DNA from: Rheinheimera sp. D18
GTDB lineage: Bacteria; Pseudomonadota; Gammaproteobacteria; Enterobacterales; Alteromonadaceae
Direction of reading: 5' to 3'
Assembly (NCBI RefSeq): GCF_004345025.1
Contig: NZ_CP037745.1
Location: 1,240,001-1,304,000, forward strand
Length of the DNA stretch: 64,000 bases
Each line of letters opens with the position of its first letter. The stretch's first letter is position 1. The notes below the pieces were generated by a model. It saw only the letters and a list, made by a program, of their open reading frames with translations. It had not been told where the DNA came from and did no database searches. Below are positions 17,346 to 26,255 of the stretch, one piece after another. Both the position numbers and the translations under genes were made by a program.

Positions 17346-20300
17346 ATGCAATATGCTGAATTATTTTGCCAAAGCCATTTTAGTTTTTTACAAGGCGCTT
17401 CTAGCCCACAAGAGTTGGTGCAACAAGCTGATGCCTTGGGCTACAGCGCACTGGCTATAACCGATGAATGCTCGGTTGCGGGCGTGGTTAGGGCTTATCG
17501 ACACATTAAAGACCAACAACTCAATATTAAGCTTATTGTTGGCAGTTATTTTCAGCTAGAACAATTAAAGCTGGTGCTGCTTTGCCCCAATAAAACCGCT
17601 TACAGCGAGCTATGCCGAATTATAACCAATGCTAGACGGCGCAGTGCCAAGGGCGAGTATTGCCTAACCGAATGGGATCTTATGTCGGTTAAGCACTGTT
17701 TTGTATTATGGCTACCCAGTGGCGAAGCCGATAGTGATAATCATTGGGCTGTATGGTTAAAAAAATATCATGGCGAACGATTATGGCTAGCCATGCAGCG
17801 TCAGCTAAGCCATAACGAAGCTAGTTTTATTGATTACTGTCAGCAGCTTGCTCAGCAATATCAGCTTACGCTGATGTGTTGTGGCGCAATATTAATGCAC
17901 ACACCTGAACGCTTAGCACTGCAGCATTGTATTAGTGCCATACGCGCCGGCAAACCTATTAGTGTGCTGGGTCGAGCGCTACTGAGTAACGCCGAGCGTG
18001 CACTGCGGCCGTTGTCAAAATTAGAAAAACTATTTACTGCCGACTGGTTAGCTGAAAGCGTGGCTATTGCTTCGCGCTGCGAGTTTTCTTTAAACGAGCT
18101 TAAATATCAATATCCAGCAGAGCTAGTGCCTAAAGGCGAAACCGCTAGCAGCTATTTAGCCAAGCTCGTGGCTAAGGGCAGTAAACTGCGGTTTTCTGGC
18201 GCAGTGCCGCCGCGTATTCAAGCTATTATCGATAAAGAAATGGCGCTGATCACTGAGCTGCAATATGAATACTTTTTTTTAACTATTCATGATCTGGTGC
18301 AGTTTGCTAAAAACCACGGCATTTTATATCAAGGCCGTGGTTCTGCTGCTAATTCGGTGGTGTGCTATTGTTTGGAAATTACCGCGGTTAACCCTGAGCA
18401 AATTCAGGTGTTGTTTGAACGGTTTTTGTCAAAAGAGCGCCAAGAACCACCCGATATTGACGTCGATTTTGAACATGAACGGCGCGAAGAAGTTATTCAG
18501 TACTTATATAACAAGTATGGCCGCGAGCGGGCAGCACTGGCGGCAACGGTTATTAGCTATCGCTTTAAAAGTGCGCTGCGTGACGTTGGCAAAGCTTTGG
18601 GTTTACCTATTAGCCAATTAGATTTTCTGATTAAAAATATTCAACGTCGCGATGCCAACCAAAGCTGGCAGCAGCAACTTAGCCGTTTAGGGCTAGATAC
18701 CAGCAGCAAGCTTACCCAGCAATTAGTGCAATTAGTAGAGCAGCTACGCGGTGCGCCACGGCATTTATCGCAGCATGTTGGCGGCTTTGTTATATCACAA
18801 GGGCCGCTATATGAGCTGGTGCCGATAGAAAATGCCGCTATGAATGAGCGCACGGTTATTCAATGGGATAAAGACGATTTAGAAACCTTGGCGTTATTAA
18901 AAGTAGATGTATTAGCACTGGGTATGTTAAGTGCTATTCGTAAATGTTTTTCACTGGTAAAGCAGCATTTTAACCGTGATCTTAGTATTGCCGGCATTGG
19001 CAACTTAGGTGATGACAGCGCTGTATTTTCCATGATCCAACGCGCTGATACGGTGGGTTTATTTCAAATAGAATCGCGCGCACAAATGAGCATGCTGCCA
19101 CGGCTTAAACCAGCCAGTTATTATGATTTAGTGATCCAAATTGCTATCGTTCGGCCAGGACCGATCCAAGGTGATATGGTGCACCCTTATTTAAAACGTC
19201 GGCATGGCGAAGAGGCCGTTACTTACCCATCTAAAGCCGTTGAAACCGTACTTGGCCGCACCTTGGGTATACCTATTTTTCAAGAGCAAGTAATTCAACT
19301 GGCGATGGTGGCCGCTGGTTTTAGTGGTGGCGAGGCCGATAAGTTGCGCCGCGCCATGGCGAGCTGGAAAAAGACCGGCGAACTACTGCCATTTAAACAT
19401 AAGCTGGTTGATGGCATGCAAAGTAGGGGCTATAGCCAAGAGTATGCTGAGCGTATTTATCAGCAAATTTGTGGCTTTGGTGAATATGGTTTTCCCGAAT
19501 CACATTCTGCTAGTTTTGCCGTATTAGCCTATGTGTCAGCGTGGTTAAAATATTACTATCCGGCAGCGTTTTGTTGCGCGTTACTCAATAGTTATCCAAT
19601 GGGGTTTTATAGCCCATCTCAGTTATTACAAGATATTAAACGCCATGGCGTAGCGGTGCTACCGGTATGTGTTAATGCATCGCACTACGATTTTACGTTA
19701 GAGCAACAAGGTAAGACTATTCGGCTTGGCCTGCGGCAAATAAAGGGGCTAAGCAGTGCTGGTGCTAAACAGCTGGTTAGGCTTAGGCCAGTTGGCGGGT
19801 ATCGCACTTTGTCACAGCTGCAACAATTAGCGCTTAACCGCAGTGACTTACAAGCCTTGGCTAGTGCTAATGCCTTAATTAACCTTAGCGGCGATCGCTA
19901 TAATAGCCGTTGGCAATTATTAGATACCGAGCATACCTTGCCATTGTTTAGCGCTGAATTACTGTTACAACCCAGCGAAACCGCAGCTATTAATCAAAGC
20001 TTAGCTACGCCGTATACAGCGGCGCCATATTTAGCTGCGCCAAGCGCGGTAGCCGAAGTACTAGAGGATTACAGTGCTACCGGCCTTAGCTTACAGCACC
20101 ATCCTATTGGCTTATTGCGCCAAGCAGCAAAATTGCCGCGTAGTGTAGCTGCCGCTGACCTTGGGCAAGTGCGGCATAATAGCCCTGTACGAGTAAGTGG
20201 CTTAGTAACATTGCGTCAACGGCCGGGTACCGCCGCCGGTGTTACCTTTATGTCGTTAGAAGATGAAACCGGCACCTTAAACATTATCGTGTGGTTAGCT

Positions 20301-20462
20301 ACTGCGCAGGCACAGCAGAAAAGCTTTTTAACCGCGCGTATTTTGCAAGTAGATGGCATTTTACAACGCGAAGGTGAGGTTACGCATATTATCGCCGGTA
20401 AGTTAGTTGACTTATCGGCACTTTTGGCCGAGCTTAACCTGTCATCGCGAGATTTTCATTAA
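17346..20462 (+). CDS. dnaE2: Error-prone DNA polymerase DnaE2 (ImuC)
   Basis: A 1038-residue C-family polymerase alpha subunit of the error-prone DnaE2 type, shorter than replicative DnaE. It has an N-terminal PHP domain (from AELFCQSHFSFLQGAS). The catalytic palm has Asp370-Ile-Asp372-Val-Asp374 in PDIDVDFEHERR. The fingers hold GFPESHSASFA, a helix-hairpin-helix region sits around 790-830, and a C-terminal OB fold lies near 920-960. It is the active polymerase of the ImuA-ImuB-DnaE2 mutasome for translesion synthesis and damage-induced mutation. The stop codon overlaps the next ATG by one base. Confidence 0.95.
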   Translation: MQYAELFCQSHFSFLQGASSPQELVQQADALGYSALAITDECSVAGVVRAYRHIKDQQLNIKLIVGSYFQLEQLKLVLLCPNKTAYSELCRIITNARRRSAKGEYCLTEWDLMSVKHCFVLWLPSGEADSDNHWAVWLKKYHGERLWLAMQRQLSHNEASFIDYCQQLAQQYQLTLMCCGAILMHTPERLALQHCISAIRAGKPISVLGRALLSNAERALRPLSKLEKLFTADWLAESVAIASRCEFSLNELKYQYPAELVPKGETASSYLAKLVAKGSKLRFSGAVPPRIQAIIDKEMALITELQYEYFFLTIHDLVQFAKNHGILYQGRGSAANSVVCYCLEITAVNPEQIQVLFERFLSKERQEPPDIDVDFEHERREEVIQYLYNKYGRERAALAATVISYRFKSALRDVGKALGLPISQLDFLIKNIQRRDANQSWQQQLSRLGLDTSSKLTQQLVQLVEQLRGAPRHLSQHVGGFVISQGPLYELVPIENAAMNERTVIQWDKDDLETLALLKVDVLALGMLSAIRKCFSLVKQHFNRDLSIAGIGNLGDDSAVFSMIQRADTVGLFQIESRAQMSMLPRLKPASYYDLVIQIAIVRPGPIQGDMVHPYLKRRHGEEAVTYPSKAVETVLGRTLGIPIFQEQVIQLAMVAAGFSGGEADKLRRAMASWKKTGELLPFKHKLVDGMQSRGYSQEYAERIYQQICGFGEYGFPESHSASFAVLAYVSAWLKYYYPAAFCCALLNSYPMGFYSPSQLLQDIKRHGVAVLPVCVNASHYDFTLEQQGKTIRLGLRQIKGLSSAGAKQLVRLRPVGGYRTLSQLQQLALNRSDLQALASANALINLSGDRYNSRWQLLDTEHTLPLFSAELLLQPSETAAINQSLATPYTAAPYLAAPSAVAEVLEDYSATGLSLQHHPIGLLRQAAKLPRSVAAADLGQVRHNSPVRVSGLVTLRQRPGTAAGVTFMSLEDETGTLNIIVWLATAQAQQKSFLTARILQVDGILQREGEVTHIIAGKLVDLSALLAELNLSSRDFH

Positions 20463-21019
20463 TGGGAAAGCTTATGTTATTGCAGGCTGAGCAAGCGTTA
20501 GTACTAGTTATAGATATTCAGCAAAAACTGGCTCCGGCCATTTTTGAAACTAAAGAAGTAGAACAAGCCGCAGCTTGGGTGTTACAAATTGCCGTGCAGT
20601 TAGATGTGCCAATTTGGGCCACCGAGCAGTACCCGCAAGGTTTGGGCAGCACTTTACTCTCAATTGCCGAGCTTGTACCCGAAACGCAGGTGTTAGAAAA
20701 AATGCATTTTAGTGCGCTAAAAGAGCCGCACATAGTAAGTGCTTTGGTCTCAACCGGCCGTAAGCAGATTGTTATTTTAGGCACCGAAGCCCATGTTTGT
20801 GTATTGCAATCGGTACTGGATTTACTGGCTTTAGGTTATCAGGTTTTTGTGGTGGTAGAGGCTGTAGGCTCGCGCACTATAGAAAACAAACAGTTAGCGC
20901 TTAACCGTATGGCGCAGTGCGGTGCACAAATTATTAGCAAGGAAATGCTAGCCTTTGAGTGGCTACAGCGCTGTGGCACCGATACCTTTAGGCAAATTAG
21001 TAAAGGTTGGATTGTATAA
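20462..21019 (+). CDS. Isochorismatase-family cysteine hydrolase
   Basis: A 185-residue hydrolase of the isochorismatase-like family (YcaC type). The expected catalytic triad is visible: Asp18 (LVIDIQQ), Lys80 (LEKMHFSA) and Cys113 (EAHVCVLQS); a cis-peptide-type GTEAH turn precedes the cysteine. The ATG overlaps the dnaE2 stop (TAATG), so it is the fourth gene of the SOS-controlled operon. An alternative ATG at 20474 lies behind GGGAAAG and would drop four residues. Substrate unknown; relatives cleave amides or esters, and some have no proven substrate. Why it travels with the mutasome is not known. Confidence 0.88.
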   Translation: MGKLMLLQAEQALVLVIDIQQKLAPAIFETKEVEQAAAWVLQIAVQLDVPIWATEQYPQGLGSTLLSIAELVPETQVLEKMHFSALKEPHIVSALVSTGRKQIVILGTEAHVCVLQSVLDLLALGYQVFVVVEAVGSRTIENKQLALNRMAQCGAQIISKEMLAFEWLQRCGTDTFRQISKGWIV

Positions 21020-21041
21020 TAGTGTATAACCGCAACCCAAA

Positions 21042-21062
21042 TTAGGCCTGTTACCGGCCTAA
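21042..21062. terminator. Hairpin between convergent genes
   Basis: TTAGGCC (21042-21048) and GGCCTAA (21056-21062) pair around a seven-base loop between the hydrolase and the S1/P1 nuclease, and overlap the nuclease stop codon. There is no strong T-run on either strand, so terminator function is uncertain. Confidence 0.35.
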
Positions 21063-21838
21063 GGGCGGTAATTAAAGGTTTTATCTAGAACTAAAGCTAA
21101 GCGCACAGCAGCTTGCTGCACTCGTGTTTCTAAACTGGTTTGGTATTGTTGTACGTAGTTATCGCTAAGTAGCATATTGGGCTGATAATGATGATAGATG
21201 TCCTTGGTTAATACCGCTGATTCATTGGCCCAATCCAGTACGGTAGATTGTTGCCATTGGTACGCGAGCTTGCTATCAATGGCTTGTAATAATTGCTGTT
21301 GTGCTGTGGGGTTATTATTATAGCCAAGCTTGGCTAATATTCTCGAATCCCATACTGAGTGCAAATTAGTGGCTTGTTGAAAAAACGTAACCTGGGTTTT
21401 ATTACCGCCAAGATCATCGGCATAGCTAACATGCAGTGGTTGGTGCAAATCGGCAATAAAGTGCGCTAAAAACAGTAACGCCTGCCAGTCATTATCGTCT
21501 TTGGCTAAACGTTGTTGCATATCGGTAATTGCCGATAGCACGCAGCCGAGCTTGGCACAGTCAGCTTGGCTTACTGTCGTATTGTGGCGAGCAAAGTTTA
21601 TATAATGTAAAGGTGCGGACCATTTAAAGCTGTCATCATCACGCAAAGTATCAGGCCAAACACAACCTTCGGCAAAGCTACTTAACCCTGATGCCTTTAC
21701 TACCGTATCAATATGGGCTTGAGTTTGTGGTTGGCTTAATTGGTAGGCCATATCGCAAATCATTTTATGGCCAGTTTGGCCAAAGGCAAATACAGGCTGT
21801 GCGCTTAACGCTAATAAGACAAAAAATAAAATACGCAT
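21059..21838 (-). CDS. Secreted S1/P1 nuclease
   Basis: A 259-residue zinc-dependent S1/P1-type nuclease that cuts single-stranded DNA and RNA. A signal peptide (about 1-18, ending FA) leads to a mature N-terminus beginning FGQTGHKM. In P1 nuclease the first residue is Trp, whose backbone helps hold zinc; here it would be Phe. Zinc ligands fit the family: the early His in GQTGH, an HYINF segment, HFIADLHQPLHV and later a SVWD motif. It is probably periplasmic or extracellular and used for nucleotide scavenging. It is 15 bases downstream of rlmJ on the same strand. Confidence 0.88.
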   Translation of the reverse strand: MRILFFVLLALSAQPVFAFGQTGHKMICDMAYQLSQPQTQAHIDTVVKASGLSSFAEGCVWPDTLRDDDSFKWSAPLHYINFARHNTTVSQADCAKLGCVLSAITDMQQRLAKDDNDWQALLFLAHFIADLHQPLHVSYADDLGGNKTQVTFFQQATNLHSVWDSRILAKLGYNNNPTAQQQLLQAIDSKLAYQWQQSTVLDWANESAVLTKDIYHHYQPNMLLSDNYVQQYQTSLETRVQQAAVRLALVLDKTFNYRP

Positions 21839-21853
21839 AGGGTTACTTCAAAT

Positions 21854-22690
21854 CTATTCGGGAACAAGTTGGTGTACTTGCCAGTCGCCATTAGCTGCAA
21901 CGTGCGGCTGAATTTCAGTTAATACCTCACGCATAGTAGCCGCAAGAGTATAGGGCGGATTAATAACTAACATACCGCTGCCAGTCATACCATAGCCGCT
22001 ACTGTCGCTATGCGGGCATAATTCAATACGTAATTGGTTTTTAATGCCGGTATTCACTAACTCACGAATAAACGCCTCTACTGCGTCACGCTCTATTACC
22101 GGATACCAAATAGCATAGGTTGCTTGCGGAAAACGCTGATACGCCAATTGCAAACCCGCAACCACATCTTGGTATTCGGTTTTTAGCTCGTAAGGTGGGT
22201 CAATGAGTACTAAGCCACGTTTATAGAGCGGCGGTAGCATCGCTTTAAAGCCGGCCCAAGCATCCATATTTTCAATACGGCTATAGCGGCGGCGCGCAAA
22301 CTGGCTAGCTAAAATAGGGTAGTCGGTTGGGTGCAGCTCTGTTGCTTGAATGCTATCAGTGCTGCGTAGCATTAATGCGGCAATTTTCGGTGAACCAGGG
22401 TAAAACGCCAGTTCATCATCAGTATTAAGTTGTTTAATTACGTCAATGTACCGCTGTAGCGTTGGGTTTTGTACCTCATGCTGCCATAACTTGGCAATGC
22501 CGCCTTGGTATTCGTTGGTTTTTTGCGCTTGCTCAGCTAATAAACTATATAAACCGGCACCGGCATGGCTGTCGTGATAGCAAAACGGTTTATCTTTTTT
22601 CAATAAATAGTCAAGAATAGCAACCTGCACCAAGTGCTTAACCACATCGGCATGATTACCCGCATGAAAACTATGACGATAACTTAGCAT
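21854..22690 (-). CDS. rlmJ: 23S rRNA (adenine-2030-N6)-methyltransferase RlmJ
   Basis: A 278-residue RlmJ, which methylates A2030 of 23S rRNA with SAM. It has the family N-terminus (MLSYRHSFHAGNHADVVKH), the substrate-side HDSHAGAGLYSL loop and the catalytic LIDPPYE motif, and matches the E. coli length (280). The S1/P1 nuclease gene follows at 15 bases, so the two may share a transcript although their functions differ. Confidence 0.95.
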   Translation of the reverse strand: MLSYRHSFHAGNHADVVKHLVQVAILDYLLKKDKPFCYHDSHAGAGLYSLLAEQAQKTNEYQGGIAKLWQHEVQNPTLQRYIDVIKQLNTDDELAFYPGSPKIAALMLRSTDSIQATELHPTDYPILASQFARRRYSRIENMDAWAGFKAMLPPLYKRGLVLIDPPYELKTEYQDVVAGLQLAYQRFPQATYAIWYPVIERDAVEAFIRELVNTGIKNQLRIELCPHSDSSGYGMTGSGMLVINPPYTLAATMREVLTEIQPHVAANGDWQVHQLVPE

Positions 22691-23304
22691 AAACCTAGCC
22701 TACAGCTTAAAAATTAAGGCCGTCAGCATACTGCCCAGCGAGAAAATTACAAGTATTGTTGCTATGTAGTGGGTAAAAACACAAACTGCGTGGTGTTAAC
22801 AACAGGCTTACTTTATATACCCGCACTATGAGAATGAATAATGGCTAATGCAAAAACTCGCGTAAAACCTAGCACAAAATTAAAGTGGCTCGGTGGCGCC
22901 AGCATTTATCAACTATGCTGACACTCGCTTAAGTAGGGCAATGGTTGAGTATCCGAGTGATTTTATTATTGAAGAAGCATCAGAAAACATCGCTCGGCCA
23001 ATAGTGCGTCATTTTGCCGATACCGATGTGGCTTACTACGTTATATTTCGACCCGACAACTACAGCTTAATTCACCAATTACAATTAATTTCAATTCCGC
23101 ATGAGTTGACTGAGTAAATAACTACATCAGCTTTGGTGTTATGCCAATGGTTATAACTAGACTGAGATTTTAGTTAGTGCTCAATACACAATTTTGCGCT
23201 TAGCAAGGCTGAATGCTGAAAATGCAAGTATTGCAGGCTTGTAGCTGGTAAAATCTGCGGCATCATTTGTTTTTCACCGCTATAGGGTGCAAGTAGGAAA
23301 GCGT
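22691..23304. other. Intergenic stretch between divergent rlmJ and TrmH-family gene
   Basis: About 614 bases without a gene I can name. It should carry the rlmJ promoter on the left and the promoter of the TrmH-family methyltransferase on the right. In the middle is an apparent broken coding stretch, listed separately. I see no RNA gene or repeat. Confidence 0.5.
22841..23117 (+). pseudogene. Possible frameshifted or degraded small gene
   Basis: An ATG at 22841 opens a basic 26-residue frame (MANAKTRVKPSTKLKWLGG...) that stops at 22921. A second frame (open from 22884) runs past that stop and codes ~75 residues, including the stretch AFINYADTRLSRAMVEYPSD, to a TAA at 23117. Joining the two by one frame change near 22895-22920 would give a ~90-residue protein. 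I recognise neither part, and neither has a good ribosome site. It may be a broken gene, a short real gene, or chance. Confidence 0.25.
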
Positions 23305-24195
23305 ATGTCACAACACAAAGGCAAGGGTGGTAAAACCGCTAACCCATTGCAAAAACCTTGGACTAAAGACGCTGCGGCAAAAAAGCCAGCGAATAGAACA
23401 CAGCGCGCTGCTAGTGTTAAGGCTCCGCAAGCTAATATCCATGCTGGCAAGCCAGTGCGCGCCGCGCTAGATAATGAAAGTAAAGTATATGGTGAAAACG
23501 CCTGCCGAGTGCTATTTACGCAACGCCCTGAAAGTGTAATACGGCTTTACGTATCACAGCTGATGGCCGCAAAGTTTGCTGATGTAATGAAGTATTTAGC
23601 TGCAGCGAAAAAAGCCTACCATATTGTTGATGGTGCCGAGCTTGAGAAGGTTGCCGGTAGTGGCCATCATGGTGGCGTAGTGTTATTGGTTAAGCGTAAA
23701 CCGCTGCAAAATTTGGCCACTTATTTGCAGAAAAAAGACCGCAAACAAGACTGCTTGTTGGCATTAGATGGCGTAGGTAACCCACACAATTTAGGTGCTA
23801 TTACCCGCAGCTGTGCCCACTTTGGCGTTGGCGGCATTATTATGAAACAACCCGAGCTGTTACAATCGGGCGCTGCACTGCGCACAGCGGAAGGCGGTGG
23901 TGAGTTTATTAATGGCTTATCGTGTGACAATTTGCCTTTAGCGTTAAAGCTATGTAAGGAAGCCGGTTATACCCTAGTAACTACCTCTAGCCATGGCGGC
24001 AGCTCGTTATACAACAGTAAATTACCCGCCAAAGTGGTTATTGTATTTGGTGAAGAAATGTTTGGTGTATCGCAAAATGTAGCAAAAAGCGCCGATATTG
24101 CACTACAAATACCCGGTACTGGTAAGGTAGAGTCACTTAACGTTAGCGTGGCGGCGAGCTTAATTTTGGGTGAGTGGTATCGCCAGCAGCTTTAA
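23305..24195 (+). CDS. TrmH/SpoU-family RNA 2'-O-methyltransferase (YfiF-like)
   Basis: A 296-residue SPOUT methyltransferase. After a basic Lys-rich tail (about 1-65) comes an RNA-binding substrate domain (about 68-145) and then the knotted SAM-binding domain with the three SpoU motifs: LDGVGNPHNLGAITRSC, VVIFGEEMFGVS and IPGTGKVESLNVSVAASL. The layout matches YfiF and related proteins whose RNA target is not firmly assigned. ATG 23305 is chosen because AGGAAAG lies just upstream; a GTG at 23287 is less likely. It stands alone. Confidence 0.88.
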   Translation: MSQHKGKGGKTANPLQKPWTKDAAAKKPANRTQRAASVKAPQANIHAGKPVRAALDNESKVYGENACRVLFTQRPESVIRLYVSQLMAAKFADVMKYLAAAKKAYHIVDGAELEKVAGSGHHGGVVLLVKRKPLQNLATYLQKKDRKQDCLLALDGVGNPHNLGAITRSCAHFGVGGIIMKQPELLQSGAALRTAEGGGEFINGLSCDNLPLALKLCKEAGYTLVTTSSHGGSSLYNSKLPAKVVIVFGEEMFGVSQNVAKSADIALQIPGTGKVESLNVSVAASLILGEWYRQQL

Positions 24196-24257
24196 ATATG
24201 CACAGCAATAAGTGAAAGCGAACAAGCAATACTGCATAAGTAATATGAATTGAGTTG

Positions 24258-24291
24258 CTGCCAATAAGTGCTTATCTATGCTTATTGGCAG
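24258..24291. terminator. Hairpin between convergent TrmH-family gene and macB
   Basis: An 11-base perfect inverted repeat, CTGCCAATAAG (24258-24268) and CTTATTGGCAG (24281-24291), with a 12-base loop, lies between converging genes. A short TATTT follows on the plus strand. It probably ends transcription from one or both sides. Confidence 0.55.
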
Positions 24292-24315
24292 TATTTAAAG
24301 CGCTGAACTTAATAG

Positions 24316-25554
24316 CTATTCATAGCGTAAAGCATCTATTGGGTTTAACCGAGAGGCTTTTATAGCTGGTGCTAGGCCGAATACCACACCAATTAGTGTA
24401 GTAAAACCTATAGATAAAAATATTGCCCACATGGGTACTAAAGCTTCTGGCATAGAGGGCATCATTAGGCCAATAAAGGCCGCAATACCATAACCTAGCA
24501 GTAAGCCAATTAAGCCACCAAACAAGGATAACACCAGCGCTTCAACTAAAAACTGCAACAAAATAAATTGTGGTGTTGCACCTAATGCTTTAACAATGCC
24601 AATTTCTCGGGTTCGTTCTGTTACTGATACCAGCATAATGTTCATTACGCCTATACCACCAACTAGCAAACTAATACTTACTACACCTGCGGCTACTAGG
24701 GTAATACTTTGGGTAATACTAGAGAATTGTTCGATCATTCGCTCGGCGCTGATAAATTCGAAGCTATCTTTATCATCTTTTTGTAAACGATAACGCTGGC
24801 GTAATAGTTGACGCATTTGCTCTTGCACTTGTTTTGCATCGGCATTGGCCGCGGTGCGAAACATAACTTCGATATTGCTAGCGGCTCGCTCACCAGTTAG
24901 TGAGCGGATAGTGCTAAAAGGGGCAATAATATAATTATCTTGATCAAAGCCAAACAGTGAGCCGCGCGTTTCTGCTACGCCAATAATACGAAACCAGTCG
25001 CCAGATAAGTTAATAAACTCGCCAACCGGATTTGCTGGTAAATTTAGTTTTTTGATTAGTGACGAGCCGACAAAAGCTACGCGGCGGCGATGATCATCAT
25101 CACTTAGCGATAAAAAACGGCCAAATTCTGGATAAACCCTAACCACATTTTGGTAACTGCTATCGGTGCCTATAATCTGAGTTTGAGCATTGTTCCGGCC
25201 ATACTGTACCTGACTGCCCATACTAAAGGCTTGCATGGTAGCGGTCATATCCTCAACGTTTTGTACTCTGCTTTTCAGCATTAAAAAATCATCGTGGTGC
25301 AGCCGGTTAAATATGCCCAACATTTGCTGTTCGGTAGAGGTATAGGCCCGTAATGTAATCATATCGCTACCTAAATCATCTAATTGGCTGCTAACCGTAT
25401 GGCTTAAGCCCTGCATAATGGCAACAACGGTAATGACGGCAGCCACGCCAATGATAATACCTAACGTGGTTAGTGCGCTGCGCAATGCATGTGCTCTAAT
25501 TGACAACAGTGCGGCCTTAGTGCCCTCAAGCGCAGCATGTAGTCCTTTAAACAT
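24316..25554 (-). CDS. MacB-type ABC transporter permease
   Basis: A 412-residue FtsX/MacB-type permease. One transmembrane helix at about 22-50 precedes a large periplasmic MacB_PCD domain (about 50-250), followed by three helices (about 285-310, 330-365, 375-400) in the FtsX domain. It is separate from the ATPase rather than fused as in E. coli MacB. Its start overlaps the end of the ATPase gene by eight bases. With the MacA-like adaptor upstream it should form a mechanotransmission-type ABC exporter or extruder of peptides, lipoproteins or toxic compounds. The substrate cannot be read from sequence. Confidence 0.9.
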   Translation of the reverse strand: MFKGLHAALEGTKAALLSIRAHALRSALTTLGIIIGVAAVITVVAIMQGLSHTVSSQLDDLGSDMITLRAYTSTEQQMLGIFNRLHHDDFLMLKSRVQNVEDMTATMQAFSMGSQVQYGRNNAQTQIIGTDSSYQNVVRVYPEFGRFLSLSDDDHRRRVAFVGSSLIKKLNLPANPVGEFINLSGDWFRIIGVAETRGSLFGFDQDNYIIAPFSTIRSLTGERAASNIEVMFRTAANADAKQVQEQMRQLLRQRYRLQKDDKDSFEFISAERMIEQFSSITQSITLVAAGVVSISLLVGGIGVMNIMLVSVTERTREIGIVKALGATPQFILLQFLVEALVLSLFGGLIGLLLGYGIAAFIGLMMPSMPEALVPMWAIFLSIGFTTLIGVVFGLAPAIKASRLNPIDALRYE

Positions 25555-26254
25555 GTTGTTTTTCTCCGACTGCGGTAAGGCTATCTTGTGCTAACTGTCC
25601 ATCTACTAGTCGGATAACTCGATGACAGTGATCGGCAATTTCTTGTTCATGCGTAACCAGAATAACGGTATGGCCTTCCTGATGTAGTTCATCAAACAAC
25701 GCCATAATTTCGCGCGTGGTTTTGCTATCAAGATTCCCGGTTGGTTCATCACCAAGCAAAATTCCGGGGCGAGTTACCAATGCCCGCGCAATAGCAACCC
25801 GCTGGCGTTGACCACCAGAAAGCTGATTAGGTAAATGTTGGGCTTTATCGGCTAGACCTACTCGGCGCAACGCCTCTTTTGCCATGCTTTGCCTGTCGCG
25901 ATTACTGATTAAGCGATAAACCAGCGGTTGCATCACATTAGCTAATGCTGTTGCTCTGGGGAGTAAGTTAAAGCTTTGAAAAATAAAGCCGACTTGCTGA
26001 TTGCGCATAGTGGCAAGTTCAGCCTCGGATAAGTTGGCTACATTCTGGCCGGCGAGTTGATACTGCCCTTCATTGGGTGTATCCAAGCAACCAATAATAT
26101 TCATTAGGGTCGACTTGCCGGAGCCAGACGGGCCGATGATGGCCACGTATTCATTCTTATTTATTGTCAGGCTAACATCTTTTAAAGCATAAAAGCGCTC
26201 ACCGGCCATCTGATAATATTTACTGATGTGCTGTAGCGATATGACCGAAGACAT
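25547..26254 (-). CDS. MacB-type ABC transporter ATP-binding protein
   Basis: A 235-residue ABC ATPase of the LolD/MacB class. Walker A GPSGSGKST, the Q-loop (GFIFQSFNLLPR), signature LSGGQRQR, Walker B ILLGDEPTGNLD and the switch His (VTHEQ) are all present. The preferred ATG at 26254 is one base after the macA stop, with AGGA about eleven bases before it inside macA; an upstream ATG at 26287 would add an unrelated 11-residue extension. It is translationally coupled to both neighbours. Confidence 0.92.
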   Translation of the reverse strand: MSSVISLQHISKYYQMAGERFYALKDVSLTINKNEYVAIIGPSGSGKSTLMNIIGCLDTPNEGQYQLAGQNVANLSEAELATMRNQQVGFIFQSFNLLPRATALANVMQPLVYRLISNRDRQSMAKEALRRVGLADKAQHLPNQLSGGQRQRVAIARALVTRPGILLGDEPTGNLDSKTTREIMALFDELHQEGHTVILVTHEQEIADHCHRVIRLVDGQLAQDSLTAVGEKQHV

Positions 26255-26255
26255 C

